Shown here: one piece after another, positions 34,223-43,728 of the stretch
How the letters are laid out: each line of letters starts with the position of its first letter
How positions within the stretch are numbered: position 1 is the first letter of the stretch
Assembly (NCBI GenBank): GCA_028281445.1
Contig: JANQJW010000055.1
Location: 1 to 64,000 of the forward strand
DNA: 64,000 bases
Reading direction: 5' to 3'
Origin: Planctomycetota bacterium
GTDB lineage: Bacteria; Planctomycetota; PLA2; JAEUHO01
Notes under the pieces: model-generated
The model's input: only the letters and a program-made list of their open reading frames with translations
Databases searched by the model: none
What the model was told of the DNA's origin: nothing
Position numbers and translations under genes: made by a program

Positions 34223-35440
34223 ATGTCACGCCTGCTGTTCGCGACATCGGCACTCGATCCGGACCGTACGTCCGGCGGGATCGGGGCGTGCCACCTCGTT
34301 CTCGCGCTGCACGACGCCGGCCATGCGGTGCGTGTCCTGACAACGGACCGGGTGCCCTCGCACTTGCTTCCGGTTCCCGTCGAGACCCTGCCAAACGAGA
34401 TGGACGGCAGGCGGCCGGGGCATCTACGCCGTCGCGCATCCGTGCGGCTCACGGGCTATCCGCCCGAAGCCTGGCGCCAGATCGCGGCGTGGGAGGCGGC
34501 CCTGGCGGCCGGCGTCGAGCGCTTCATGCCGGACGCTGTGTTCGCGATGGGAGCAGGTGGCAACCTCTTCGCGCTGATGGCGCTCGCGCGGGCCGCGCCG
34601 GACTGCCCGTGGATCGCGAACTACCACGACCCCTACCCCGCGAGCCTCCGCCCGGGCGCCTATCGCCGCAGCACGCGCTGGGTCTCGGGCCGCCAGGAGC
34701 GGATGCATCGTCTGATCCTCCGCCGGGCGGACGCGCTCACCTTCCCGAGCGCACGTCTGCTGCGGTGGGTGCTGGGCGATGAGTCCCAGGGAGCGTGCGT
34801 GCTGCCGCACATCGCGTCGGACCTGGCACACCGATGCGCGGACCGGGCCCCGCAGCCGGCCGTGGATCCCGCGCGCCCGTTCCGCCTCGTCCACGCCGGG
34901 ACTCTGCTGGGACCGCGTAGTCCGCACGGTCTCTTGGAGGGACTCGACCGTTTCTTCCAGCAGGTCCCAGAGGCGCGCGAGCGAACGGTCCTTGCTCAGA
35001 TCGGGACGGTGCACCATGACCACCAGGCACTACCCGCGTGGAAGCGTCTGGTCGCCGCCGGCGTGCTGAAGCCCACGACCGAGCGCGTCTCCTACGGGGC
35101 GGCCTGCGCCGCAATGCGCTCGGCGGCCGCGACGGTCGTCGTCGAAGCCGACATGCCCATGAGTCCCTTCCTACCGCAGAAGCTGGCCGACGCGGTGGCG
35201 CTCCAACGGCCCGTGTTGGCGCTGACGCCGCGCGCCTCGGCCGTGTCGGACCTCCTCGGCGCGGATCACCCCTTGCGCGTGGACCCCACGGACGCGGACG
35301 GCGTCGCACGGGCGCTCGCCATGCTATGGACCAAGCGGGGCGAGGACGCAATTCTCGTGCCTGCAGAGGGTGCGGCCCAGCTGGCGCCTACACGCGTGGT
35401 CGAGAGCTTCGAGCACACGCTCGCGCGAATCGCCCGCTAG
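34223..35440 (+). CDS. GT-B glycosyltransferase (GT4-like)
   Basis: A 405-residue glycosyltransferase with two Rossmann halves. The acceptor half begins LLFATSALDPDRTSGGIGAC, a typical GT4 start with a GG-x-G loop. Donor-side elements include RPFRLVHAGTLLGPRSPHGL and SPFLPQKLADAVALQRPVLAL (in place of the usual E-x7-E) near residue 310-335. The E-x7-E motif is not exact, so donor specificity cannot be told. It follows the methyltransferase gene after seven bases and converges on the GT4-GT2 fusion gene with a four-base stop overlap (CTAG). Confidence 0.82.
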   Translation: MSRLLFATSALDPDRTSGGIGACHLVLALHDAGHAVRVLTTDRVPSHLLPVPVETLPNEMDGRRPGHLRRRASVRLTGYPPEAWRQIAAWEAALAAGVERFMPDAVFAMGAGGNLFALMALARAAPDCPWIANYHDPYPASLRPGAYRRSTRWVSGRQERMHRLILRRADALTFPSARLLRWVLGDESQGACVLPHIASDLAHRCADRAPQPAVDPARPFRLVHAGTLLGPRSPHGLLEGLDRFFQQVPEARERTVLAQIGTVHHDHQALPAWKRLVAAGVLKPTTERVSYGAACAAMRSAAATVVVEADMPMSPFLPQKLADAVALQRPVLALTPRASAVSDLLGADHPLRVDPTDADGVARALAMLWTKRGEDAILVPAEGAAQLAPTRVVESFEHTLARIAR

Positions 35441-37536
35441 CGCGCCCTGCGCGGATACCGGCGGGCGTGCAGCGGCCAGAAGACGGGAGCGCTCACGAGA
35501 CCCATCAACTGGCCGAGTCCGTGCCCGACCTGGATGGCTGCGAATGCCAACGCGAGGCGCAACGGGTGACCGCGCGCGTCGATGCGAAAGGCGCGCGCCA
35601 GATCGGCGGCGGCAGCGACCCCGGCCGGCACCAGCGCCGCCCATGGCGAGACCCAGAAGGCCGCGGCGATGAGGAGCAGCATCACGCCGGGCACGAAGTG
35701 CAGCCAGGAGAGACAGCCCGGCGCGACGATGGTCGCGAAGACGTTCCAACGCCCATTGGCGTAGTGCTTGCGAAAGAGCGCCGAGATCCCAGCGGGCGCC
35801 AGGTGCTCCGCGACGACGGTGCCCTCCTGGTGTACGACCCCCCGCGCCGCGCGGACGCGATGGTTCAGCTCGATGTCCTGATTGCGCGTGAGCCGATTGT
35901 CGTACAACCCGCAGCGCTCGAGCGTCTCGCGCGGGAAGCAGCCGAATGGGACGGTCTTCTGCGGGCCGCTGCGGGCGCCTGTGCGGAAGGGCGAGCGTCC
36001 GGCACCGAAGAGGTCGCCGCGCGCGCGCGCTATGGCCCGCGCCGTCGGTGTCTCGGCCCCAGGCCGCGCACGCACCACGCCGCCGACGTTGTGCGCGCCG
36101 GTTCGCTCGAGCGCCTGCATCAACCGCGGCAGGTAGTCCTCGGGAAAGAGCGTGTGCGCGTCCAACCGCACGACGACGTCTCCGCGCGACTGGAGGATCC
36201 CCGCGTTCAGGCCGTGCGGGATCAGCCCGCTCGGGCTGTCCAGACGCTCGACCCGCCACGTGGGATGCGCGTCCCGCAGCGCGGGCAACGCGTTGTCGAG
36301 CAGCGCACGCGTGGCGTCCCGCGACTGTCCTTCGACGAGAAGAAGCTCCACGGACGGTGTGGGCGCTTCGAGTCGGGCAATGCGGTCGAGGAAGGGCTCG
36401 AGCCGGGCGGCTTCATCGCGGAGCGGAATCACGATCGACAGGTCCGTGCGTTCGTCGACCGGCCGGGGCGGCAGTGGCGGGACGTCCCAGGCCAGCGGAT
36501 TCGCGCTCGCGGCCACCTCATCCCAGAGCCGGCGCCAGGCCCGGGCGACGTCTGGAATCCCGAAACGCGCAGCGCCGGCCTTCGCGCCGAGCGAGAGGCG
36601 CCGCGCCAGTTTCGGGTCCGAGAGGACGCGCTGCACGGCCGCGGTCATGGCGGAAGCGTCCGCATCCGGCACCAGCAGCGCGTTCTGGCCGTCGACAAGC
36701 AGGTCGCCGATCCCGCCGACATCGGCCGACACGATACACATCCCGAGCGCGAGCGCCTCCATCACGGAGACGGGCATGTTGTCGACGGATGTCGTGTTCA
36801 GGAAGACGTCGCTCTCGCGACCGAGCCTTGCCACGGCCTCCCGCTCGACCAAGCCGGTGAAGTGCACGCGCTCGCTGACGCCGAGCTCGCTCGCCAACCG
36901 TTGCGTGCGCGCGAGCGAGCCGTCATGCCCCGGCCCCACCATCGTCAGATGCGCATCCGGGTGATCCGCCGCGAGCGCCGCGAGCACCTGTACGGCGACT
37001 TCCGGTCGATAGTGATCGCGAAAGGAGCGAACCCACAGGAGTCGCGGGCGCGCTATCTCCATCTCGCGCGCCGGAAACGCGTCGAGCGGCACCGGGTTCG
37101 GGATCTCCGCGCAGGAGAAGCCCAGCGGTTCGCACACGGTGCGCCGCAGGTACGGCGAAGGCACAACGATCCGGTCGGCCAGCGCAAACAGCGCGCGCAA
37201 GCGGCGGGGCCGGGAAGCGGCCAGGCGCGGCAGGCCGCCGCCATGCAATACGAGGACGACGCGCTTGCCGAGCCGCCGCGCGAGGCGCGCTGACCAGAGC
37301 GCGTATCGCAGCGCGGCCGTGCTGTAGACGTCGACTGTGACGATGTCGTAGTCGTCGCGGCGGCGAATCAGGGTGCGCCGCATGTCCAGCCACTTCGCGA
37401 GACGTCCGGTACGGCGGGACGCGAGAACGAGCTGGTGGCCCTGGTCGCGCAGCGCGTCCGCCAGGCGGTCGGCGACACTCGGGTACCCGCGACCCGGCGC
37501 CGCGTGGCTTCCGATCCAGCAGACGCGCTGTCCCAT
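35437..37536 (-). CDS. GT4-GT2 fusion glycosyltransferase
   Basis: A 699-residue protein that joins two enzymes. Residues 1-365 form a GT4-type GT-B enzyme: RVCWIGSHAAPGRGYPSVA, VVLVLHGGGLP, LLWVRSFRDHYRPEVAV and DNMPVSVMEALALGMCIV. Residues 380-630 form a GT2 (GT-A) enzyme: LSIVIPLRDEAARLEPFLD, LLLVEGQSRDAT, VVVRLDAHTLFPEDYLPRL and NQDIELNHRVR, most like succinoglycan ExoA, where a similar DAH motif occurs. The last 80 residues contain two or three TM helices. The two halves could add successive sugars to one lipid-linked acceptor. The ATG at 37536 lies 22 bases after the Wzy-like gene, so it ends the minus-strand operon. Confidence 0.88.
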   Translation of the reverse strand: MGQRVCWIGSHAAPGRGYPSVADRLADALRDQGHQLVLASRRTGRLAKWLDMRRTLIRRRDDYDIVTVDVYSTAALRYALWSARLARRLGKRVVLVLHGGGLPRLAASRPRRLRALFALADRIVVPSPYLRRTVCEPLGFSCAEIPNPVPLDAFPAREMEIARPRLLWVRSFRDHYRPEVAVQVLAALAADHPDAHLTMVGPGHDGSLARTQRLASELGVSERVHFTGLVEREAVARLGRESDVFLNTTSVDNMPVSVMEALALGMCIVSADVGGIGDLLVDGQNALLVPDADASAMTAAVQRVLSDPKLARRLSLGAKAGAARFGIPDVARAWRRLWDEVAASANPLAWDVPPLPPRPVDERTDLSIVIPLRDEAARLEPFLDRIARLEAPTPSVELLLVEGQSRDATRALLDNALPALRDAHPTWRVERLDSPSGLIPHGLNAGILQSRGDVVVRLDAHTLFPEDYLPRLMQALERTGAHNVGGVVRARPGAETPTARAIARARGDLFGAGRSPFRTGARSGPQKTVPFGCFPRETLERCGLYDNRLTRNQDIELNHRVRAARGVVHQEGTVVAEHLAPAGISALFRKHYANGRWNVFATIVAPGCLSWLHFVPGVMLLLIAAAFWVSPWAALVPAGVAAAADLARAFRIDARGHPLRLALAFAAIQVGHGLGQLMGLVSAPVFWPLHARRYPRRAR

Positions 37537-37558
37537 GGACTCGGCCCCCGCCCTACGA

Positions 37559-38950
37559 CTACGACGTAGCCACCGCGCCCCCGTGGATCAGGGGCTGCGG
37601 TTGCACAACCGACGCGGCCGGCTCCTCCTCCTCGTGTGCCATCGACATGAACGCCGCGCACAGGCCGAACACGAAGCTCGGGGCGGCCAGGCGCATGGCA
37701 GCGTGCGTCATGTAGAGGAACGTCCACGTCCCGAACGCGACGGCGAGCCCACGGGGGACCCCGGGCCGCGAGCGCGTGATGTGCACGTACGCCATGCCGA
37801 GGAGCGCGGCGAAGGCCAGCGCCCCGAGCGCGCCGTGCTCGGCGAGCATCCGGGTGAACTCGGTGTGCGCGAGCGTCGCACGGTGGGACTCCGTCGGCGT
37901 GAGCTTGGACATGCCGGGGCCCACGCCAAGGAAGGCGTTCTGCGTCCATAGGTCGAGATCGCGCTTCATGAGCTGATCCCGACCCGCGAGCCGCGTGTCA
38001 GCAATGCGGCGGGCGAATCGACCCGCGGTGAACTCGTCCAGCCATGGGATGACGACCAGACCGGCGACCAGGGCGACGCTGAGACCGACGGCGACCACGC
38101 GTACACGCGCTCGCGGCGTCTGGACGAGGAACGGGAACGCCGCAAGCAATGCGCCCGCGGCCGAGTACAGGCCGCCGCGGCTGAAGGTAAGCGCCGTCTG
38201 GAGACCCATCAGAACGGCGCTGCCTCCGAGGAAGAGGCGCGTGAGTGTGTCCGTGCGGACGAGCGCGAAAGCGAACATCAGCACGAGGAAGGCGAGGCCG
38301 AGGATCGACGAGACCTGGTTCGGCCCGTAGCCGCCACTCGTAATGAGATTCGACCCCCCGAACCGTATGGAGTTCGCGGTCACCGTGGCTCGTGCCGCGA
38401 TGGACAGGATGGCGAAGGCCGGGAGCGCAAGGGCGAGCATGATCCCGAGTATCTCGTCGCGTCTCAGCCGGACCTGCCGGAAGAACAGCACTGCGACGGC
38501 CAGCGCAAGGGGACCGGAGAGGTTGAAGCTGATGGGGCGCTGGATCTGGCCGTGGCGTCCGCCGACCGCAACCACGAGCACGACGGACGGCACCAGGAGC
38601 AGGAAGTAGAGCACGGGACCCGACGCGAGACGCAGGCGCGCGTGGCGCAGCATCCAGATACCGAACAGGACGACGATAGCGTACTTGCTGAACTGGTGGA
38701 GCACCCGCGCGTCCGTCATGCGCCACAACACGTCCGCGCCGGCGATGTAGGCGGCGGTCATCGCCACGGTCGCCGGCCGTGCCGCACCCAGGATCGCGAC
38801 GGCGGCCGCGCCGGCGACGACGAGCGCGTGCAGCGTGGCGACCGTCGGACTCGACGCCATGGCAGCGGCGAGCGGCACGTGCAACAGCGCCAGCACGACA
38901 TAGGTACGCCCTAGCGCCGGCGCGCCGGGGGCGGGCTGCTCCGCGGTCAC
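37559..38950 (-). CDS. O-antigen polymerase/ligase-like membrane protein
   Basis: A 463-residue polytopic protein with about 12 TM helices of the Wzy/WaaL (O-antigen ligase) type. Typical features are a large periplasmic loop before the last helices with TRLAGRDQLMKRDLDLW, NAFLGVGPGMSKL, ATLAHTEFTRMLAEHGALG and TFSRGGLYSAAG. The H-x-x-x-x-R region and the G-x-G-P-G turn are characteristic of this fold. It would polymerise repeat units or ligate polysaccharide to an acceptor. The chosen GTG at 38950 overlaps the stop of the upstream glycosyltransferase (GTGA). It begins TAEQPAPGAPALGRTYVVLA, so TM1 starts near residue 12. Confidence 0.87.
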   Translation of the reverse strand: MTAEQPAPGAPALGRTYVVLALLHVPLAAAMASSPTVATLHALVVAGAAAVAILGAARPATVAMTAAYIAGADVLWRMTDARVLHQFSKYAIVVLFGIWMLRHARLRLASGPVLYFLLLVPSVVLVVAVGGRHGQIQRPISFNLSGPLALAVAVLFFRQVRLRRDEILGIMLALALPAFAILSIAARATVTANSIRFGGSNLITSGGYGPNQVSSILGLAFLVLMFAFALVRTDTLTRLFLGGSAVLMGLQTALTFSRGGLYSAAGALLAAFPFLVQTPRARVRVVAVGLSVALVAGLVVIPWLDEFTAGRFARRIADTRLAGRDQLMKRDLDLWTQNAFLGVGPGMSKLTPTESHRATLAHTEFTRMLAEHGALGALAFAALLGMAYVHITRSRPGVPRGLAVAFGTWTFLYMTHAAMRLAAPSFVFGLCAAFMSMAHEEEEPAASVVQPQPLIHGGAVATS

Positions 38951-40020
38951 GGCAGTACCCGGGCGTAGAGCGCGGCCAGGGCCTCCATGAGTCGGGACGG
39001 GGAGCATGATTCCTCCACGTGCGCCCGCGCCGCGGCGCCCAGACGGCGGCGCAGCGCGGGCGCGCGGGCCAGATTGTGCAACGCATCCGCCAGCGCTGCG
39101 GGATCTCCCGCAGGCACGAGCAGGCCGTTCACCCCGTCGCGGATGCGCGCGGCGGTGCCGCCGACCGCTGTCGCGACGACGGGGAGCCCGCACGCCATCG
39201 CCTCGAGGACGACGTTCGGCGTGCCCTCCCAGTCGGAGCTGAGCGCGAGGGCATCGGCCGCAGCGTACAGCGCCGGCATGTCGGTTCGTTCGCCGAGCCA
39301 CATCAAGGCCTGCGGCCCGAGCCCCAACTTGCCGGCGAGGCCCTCGAGGCGCCGCCGCAGAGGCCCCCGCCCGACGATGGTGCAGCGGACGGCGGCTTCC
39401 GGCAGCCGCGCCAGGGCGCGCAGCAGGACGTCGAAGCGTTTCTGCTCGACGAGCCGCCCCACGGCCAGCACTTCGAGGCGCCCAGACGCGGCCTTCGGCC
39501 GCGGGCGGTAGGCGTCCGTGTCGACGCAGTTCGGCACGTACGCGAGGCGGTCCTCGGGCACGCCCAGCTCGACGGCGTTGCGCAAGCCGCGACGGGAGTT
39601 GACCGCCAGCATGCGTGGCCACCGCAGGCTCGGCTTGCCGAAAACGCCGTTGGCAGCGACCTCGGATGTCGCGTCGGCCCGCACGGCGCCGATCTCGCGC
39701 GCAGCGCCTGTGCGCGCGGCGAAGACAGCGTAGAGGTTCGTGTAGAAGTGCGCACTCTGCACCACCTGCGAGCCGTGCCGCCGCACGGCGCACGCGATGC
39801 GTAGCGCGCGCACCGCCTTGATGCCGACGCGGCCGACGGAGCGGACATCGGCACCGGTCTCGCGCAGCGGCTCTTCCCAGAATTCCCCCTTAGTCAGGCA
39901 GAGCACCTGGACGTCGGCGCCCCGCGCCCGCAGGGCGCGCACCTGGTGGTAGAGCTGACGCTCGGCGCCGCCGAGCCCGAGCGTGCCGGCGATGACCGTG
40001 ATGCGGGCCGGAAACGCCAC
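38947..40020 (-). CDS. GT4 glycosyltransferase
   Basis: A 357-residue GT4-family enzyme. The N-terminal loop TVIAGTLGLGGAERQLYHQV is the classical acceptor-side signature. The donor side has LEVLAVGRLVEQKRFDVLLR, CTIVGRGPLRRRLEGLAG, DALALSSDWEGTPNVVLEAM and CGLPVVATAVGG, with E-x7-E intact. The GTG at 40020 is preferred because it starts two bases after the upstream stop and gives a normal N-terminus. A GTG at 40032 is also open. The acceptor and sugar are unknown. Its stop overlaps the polymerase start. Confidence 0.9.
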   Translation of the reverse strand: MAFPARITVIAGTLGLGGAERQLYHQVRALRARGADVQVLCLTKGEFWEEPLRETGADVRSVGRVGIKAVRALRIACAVRRHGSQVVQSAHFYTNLYAVFAARTGAAREIGAVRADATSEVAANGVFGKPSLRWPRMLAVNSRRGLRNAVELGVPEDRLAYVPNCVDTDAYRPRPKAASGRLEVLAVGRLVEQKRFDVLLRALARLPEAAVRCTIVGRGPLRRRLEGLAGKLGLGPQALMWLGERTDMPALYAAADALALSSDWEGTPNVVLEAMACGLPVVATAVGGTAARIRDGVNGLLVPAGDPAALADALHNLARAPALRRRLGAAARAHVEESCSPSRLMEALAALYARVLP

Positions 40021-40022
40021 GG

Positions 40023-41162
40023 CTACGTCCACGCGCGCCGGAGGCGTTCGCCGATCTCGTCCCGCCACCGCTCCAACGAGTACGCGCGGGCGGTCTCCAA
40101 CGCCGCCCGCGAGAGCCGCTCGTGCGCCGTCGGCTCGGTCGCAGCAGCGAGCGCACGGGCGATGGCGTCGGGATCCGGGTCGGGGAGCAGGACACCCGCG
40201 CGATCGGCCACGAGATGGCGCAGGACGGGGAGGTCGGTCCCGACGACCGGCAGCCCGAACGCCATGGCTTCGAGCACCGCCTTAGGGAAACCCTCCGAAC
40301 GCGTCGGCGTGCAGAAGACATGCGCGCGGCGCAACTGCGCGAGCACGCCCTCGTGGGGCAACGCTCCGTGCAGGCGCACGCAGTCCCCGAGGCCATGCGC
40401 GGCGACCTCACGCTCGAGCGCGCCCCGCCGCGAACCGGAGCCCACGATGTGGAGCGATGTCGCGGGACGTGCTGCCCGAAGGCGCGGCAGGGCACGCACC
40501 AGGGAGAGCATGCCCTTCCCAGGCTCCAAGCGCCCGACGGCCGCGACACGCGGCCCCCCAGCGTCCGGCGACCGGCAACTCGCCGCGCGTTCGAGCTGCG
40601 ACGCGGTCAGCGACGTGGCGAAGATCCAGTGGATGTGCGGGTTCGTGTTCGAGGGCGGCGCGTCCCCGGCGCCGGTGGCGAGAACGACGGTGCGCCCCCC
40701 GGCGTACTTCTCCAGGTACCACCGCCAGAATCGCTCCGCGAGCGTCCGGCGGTTCTCCCAGTTCCCGCAGTGGCGCACGAAGAGCGGCTTGCCGAGGCGG
40801 CGCGTCATCAACATCCCGACGGTGCCGATGTCGCCGGGAATGGGGCTGTGGACCGCGTCCGCGTCCCGGAGCGCTGCGTCCAACGAGCTTCGCGCACGCC
40901 GCGTCCACATGAAGAGCCTCAGCTTGCGGCCGAGCCCGCGGCCGCGGGGCTCCGGCAACGGAACCACCCGGACGTTGCGTCCGGTGAGCGGACGCAGCCC
41001 GGCCGGCGCGGCGCCGGCGCGGCAGGGCAGCAGCAGCGTCGTCCGCCGGAACAGCTCCGAGAGTGCGTGCATCTGCATGGGAAACCCACCGTCGGTGGCG
41101 TGACCCGTCGGGGCACCCGGCTCCCGCCAACACAGCTTGTGCGACACGACGACGAGGTGCAT
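40023..41162 (-). CDS. GT4 glycosyltransferase
   Basis: A 379-residue GT-B enzyme. MHLVVVSHKLCWREPGAPTG opens the acceptor half, and a longer charged region at 85-105 follows. The donor half contains PRVAAVGRLEPGKGMLSLVR, LHIVGSGSRRGALEREV, AHVFCTPTRSEGFPKAVLEA and FGLPVVGTDLP (E-x7-E present). The ATG at 41162 lies 14 bases after the upstream stop; a 14-residue extension is open but overlaps that gene. It is one of several consecutive glycosyltransferases that should each add one sugar of the repeat. Confidence 0.9.
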   Translation of the reverse strand: MHLVVVSHKLCWREPGAPTGHATDGGFPMQMHALSELFRRTTLLLPCRAGAAPAGLRPLTGRNVRVVPLPEPRGRGLGRKLRLFMWTRRARSSLDAALRDADAVHSPIPGDIGTVGMLMTRRLGKPLFVRHCGNWENRRTLAERFWRWYLEKYAGGRTVVLATGAGDAPPSNTNPHIHWIFATSLTASQLERAASCRSPDAGGPRVAAVGRLEPGKGMLSLVRALPRLRAARPATSLHIVGSGSRRGALEREVAAHGLGDCVRLHGALPHEGVLAQLRRAHVFCTPTRSEGFPKAVLEAMAFGLPVVGTDLPVLRHLVADRAGVLLPDPDPDAIARALAAATEPTAHERLSRAALETARAYSLERWRDEIGERLRRAWT

Positions 41163-41176
41163 GTCGGCGAGGCCGC

Positions 41177-42343
41177 TCACACCGCCGCCCCTTCCGCGAT
41201 GCACGCGGTGTAGAAGGCCTCGTTGCGTCCGACGAGGTGCTGGATCGCGTAGCGTTGCTCGGCCCGCTCGCGCGCGGCCGCGCCGAGGCGTGCTCGCAAC
41301 GCGGGGTCCGTGAGGGCGGTCGTGAGCGCGTCTGCGAGCGCGGCCGCATCCCGGGGATCCGCGAGCAGGCCGTCAACCCCGTGATCTATGACCTCGGGTC
41401 CCGGCCCCAACGAGCTGGCGACGACGCACGCCCCCATGGCCATGCCCTCGATCCATGCCACCGGCATCGCTTCCATGAGCGACGGGTAGACGAGTACCTC
41501 CGCCGTGGCCAGCAGTGACGGAAGCGTGGCGTGCTCGACCTCGCCGCGGAACTCGATCCGGTCGCGCAAGCGGGGATCGATCTCAAGCTCGAGCGTGCGC
41601 CGCAGGGACGCGCCCGTCTCCGGGTCGCGCCAATCGCGCCCGACCAGCCACAGGTGCGCGCCGGGCACCGCATCCAAGACGGCCGGGACGGCGCGCAGCA
41701 GCTCGCGCACGCCCTTCTTGACGGCGATCGTGCCGAGAAAGACCATGCGTCCCCGGACTCGCTCGACATCCGGCCGGGGCCGGAACACATGCGTGTCCAC
41801 GGGGTTGTGGATCACGTCGATCGGTGTGTCTCCGAGACCGAGCAGCGCGCGGTTCTCCTCGGCGACGTAGCGGCTGACGGCGCAGAACCGGTCGGCTCGG
41901 GCGGTGGAACGCGTCTCGACCCACGCGCGGAACGGACGCGGACGACGGCCGACCGCGAGGGCGAAGAACCGGTGGCCGCCATGCATGCGGATCACCTTGA
42001 CGGCAGGAAACCGAGGCGACACGAGCACGAGCCCGGAACCCGGCGCTTCGAGCACATCGATCGGGCTCTCGCGGTTCACGCGGTCGAGTGCCCGGCGGAT
42101 CCGGCGCCCGTTGATCCACGTGCCTGCGCGGGGCACGCGCGTCCGTGCGAGGCGGATGACGCGCACGCCGCGATCGTCTTCGTGCCGGTCGTCGTCTCCA
42201 TGATAACACCCCACCACGGTGACCCGGTGCCCGCGTGTGACGAGGGCCCGGCCGAGCGTCTGCACGAACGCCCCTACACCGCCCGTGTCGACCGGCGGGT
42301 ACTCGTCGCATAGGTAGGCGATGTGCATCGGCGCGATCGTCAT
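41177..42343 (-). CDS. GT4 glycosyltransferase
   Basis: A 388-residue GT4 enzyme. HIAYLCDEYPPVDTGGVGAF is the acceptor-side signature. The donor side has MVFLGTIAVKKGVRELLRAV, LWLVGRDWRDPETG, VLVYPSLMEAMPVAWIEGM and GACVVASSLGPGPEVI. The start is the ATG at 42343, which overlaps the preceding stop (ATGA). An internal ATG at 42328 gives a shorter protein starting MHIAYLC. There is a Cys/His-poor body with no TM segment, so it is cytoplasmic or peripheral. Confidence 0.9.
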   Translation of the reverse strand: MTIAPMHIAYLCDEYPPVDTGGVGAFVQTLGRALVTRGHRVTVVGCYHGDDDRHEDDRGVRVIRLARTRVPRAGTWINGRRIRRALDRVNRESPIDVLEAPGSGLVLVSPRFPAVKVIRMHGGHRFFALAVGRRPRPFRAWVETRSTARADRFCAVSRYVAEENRALLGLGDTPIDVIHNPVDTHVFRPRPDVERVRGRMVFLGTIAVKKGVRELLRAVPAVLDAVPGAHLWLVGRDWRDPETGASLRRTLELEIDPRLRDRIEFRGEVEHATLPSLLATAEVLVYPSLMEAMPVAWIEGMAMGACVVASSLGPGPEVIDHGVDGLLADPRDAAALADALTTALTDPALRARLGAAARERAEQRYAIQHLVGRNEAFYTACIAEGAAV

Positions 42344-43728
42344 GCGACGGCTTCCTGCAAGGCGGCGACGATCCGGCCGTTCGCCTCTCCCGGCGGCACG
42401 CCGACCTCGAGTGCGACGAGGCGCCGCCGGTTCTCCGCCTCGAGCGAACGATTCGCGAGGTACGTCGTGAGGTGCTCGGCCAGCTCCTGGCGCGTGCGGG
42501 CAACCCGGACCGCGCCGAGCTCCAGCACGGGCCGGTAGTGGTCGAACGTGTAGTAGTACTCCGCAAGCGGCAGACCGAACGTCGGTGGATCCACAACGTC
42601 GAAAGCGACGTTCACGACGGGCTTGTCGCGCAGCGCAAAGTCGAGCGTCATCGTCGAAGCGATGTTCACGTTCACGTCCGCGTGATGCGTGAGATTGGCC
42701 AGGAATCGAACGTCGTCGGGTGTCGGCAAGACCTCCGTCCACGCGCCCTGGTCCGGCGCCGTCCACTCGGGCTGGGCGAAGATCAGCTCGGGGTGGTCCT
42801 CGCGCAGGCGCGCCCAGCGCGACGCGTCGGTATCGGTCGGCGCGGGGCGCACGACCACCTGCGGCGCGCCCGGAACGCTGCCGTCGCGTACGACCTCGAG
42901 CAACGCGCGAACGTGCTCGGGCTCCTCGGGCACGGTCGCTGCCGCGGCCGTCGAGTAGCAGATCAACGGACGCTCGCCGTCCGCACCGAGTCTGCGCAAG
43001 AACGACGCGCGATCCTCGATCAGCTCCTCGTCGGCATACGGGGCGAACTGCGGCGTGCCCACGACGACAATCTGATCTGCGTGGACGCTCGGGTAGTAGC
43101 GCCGCAGCTCTTCCGCCATGAGGTCGCTCCACACGAGGTACCGATCGAACGGGACGGCGATGCGGCCCTTGCTCGTGAGGTTGTCCCAGCTGAACACGAA
43201 GACAGCCGTCGGTATGCCCAAGGAGCGCGCGGCGAGCACCGCAGGCACCATCGCGGGCGACTTCTGGTTGGACACGAGCAGCACGTCGGGACGCTCCGCG
43301 CGGAAGCGCTTCTCGTACGTGTGGAAGTCCGGTTGCCGGCACACGCGACGCAGCAACCGACGCTCGAGAAACGCGATCCGGCGCGGACCGGCGAACGCCC
43401 GCGCCCCGAGCCGCGCGAGTCCGTGGAACGCGCGCGCCTTCCAGCTTCCGTGAATCGGCCGGCGCAGGTTGTGCCGCATCGAGACCGTTCCGGCCCACCG
43501 CATGTGCGCGTACAGCAGCGTCTGTCGCAACAGCCGGAGCGACGCGCCGCCCGTTGCGGCGGCGACTTGCGTCCACTCCACGCCCGCGGGCACATGGCGC
43601 CGGCCCCATGCCACCGGCGCACGAGCGAGGATCCCGATGTCTGCGGCGCGGCCGAGGTCCTCCAGGAACCCGGAAAGGACGAAGTTCCGGATGCCGACGC
43701 CATCGGGAAGGAAAAGGACCGCCTTCAC
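42340..43728 (-). CDS. GT-B fold transferase, capsule type (CDP-glycerol-transferase-like)
   Basis: A 462-residue protein with a two-Rossmann GT-B layout but without the GT4 signature. Segments such as DVLLVSNQKSPAMVPAVLAA, AVFVFSWDNLTSKGRIAVP, DRYLVWSDLMAEELRRYYP and IVVVGTPQFAPY resemble surface-polysaccharide and teichoic-type CDP-glycerol glycerophosphotransferases and capsule transferases. The donor half contains LICYSTAAAATVPEEPEH and HHADVNVNIASTMTLDFALR. The substrate is unknown; a sialyl- or phospho-sugar transferase is possible because CMP-sugar genes sit upstream. The GTG at 43728 overlaps the previous stop (GTGA), and its own stop overlaps the next start (ATGA). Confidence 0.75.
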   Translation of the reverse strand: MKAVLFLPDGVGIRNFVLSGFLEDLGRAADIGILARAPVAWGRRHVPAGVEWTQVAAATGGASLRLLRQTLLYAHMRWAGTVSMRHNLRRPIHGSWKARAFHGLARLGARAFAGPRRIAFLERRLLRRVCRQPDFHTYEKRFRAERPDVLLVSNQKSPAMVPAVLAARSLGIPTAVFVFSWDNLTSKGRIAVPFDRYLVWSDLMAEELRRYYPSVHADQIVVVGTPQFAPYADEELIEDRASFLRRLGADGERPLICYSTAAAATVPEEPEHVRALLEVVRDGSVPGAPQVVVRPAPTDTDASRWARLREDHPELIFAQPEWTAPDQGAWTEVLPTPDDVRFLANLTHHADVNVNIASTMTLDFALRDKPVVNVAFDVVDPPTFGLPLAEYYYTFDHYRPVLELGAVRVARTRQELAEHLTTYLANRSLEAENRRRLVALEVGVPPGEANGRIVAALQEAVA

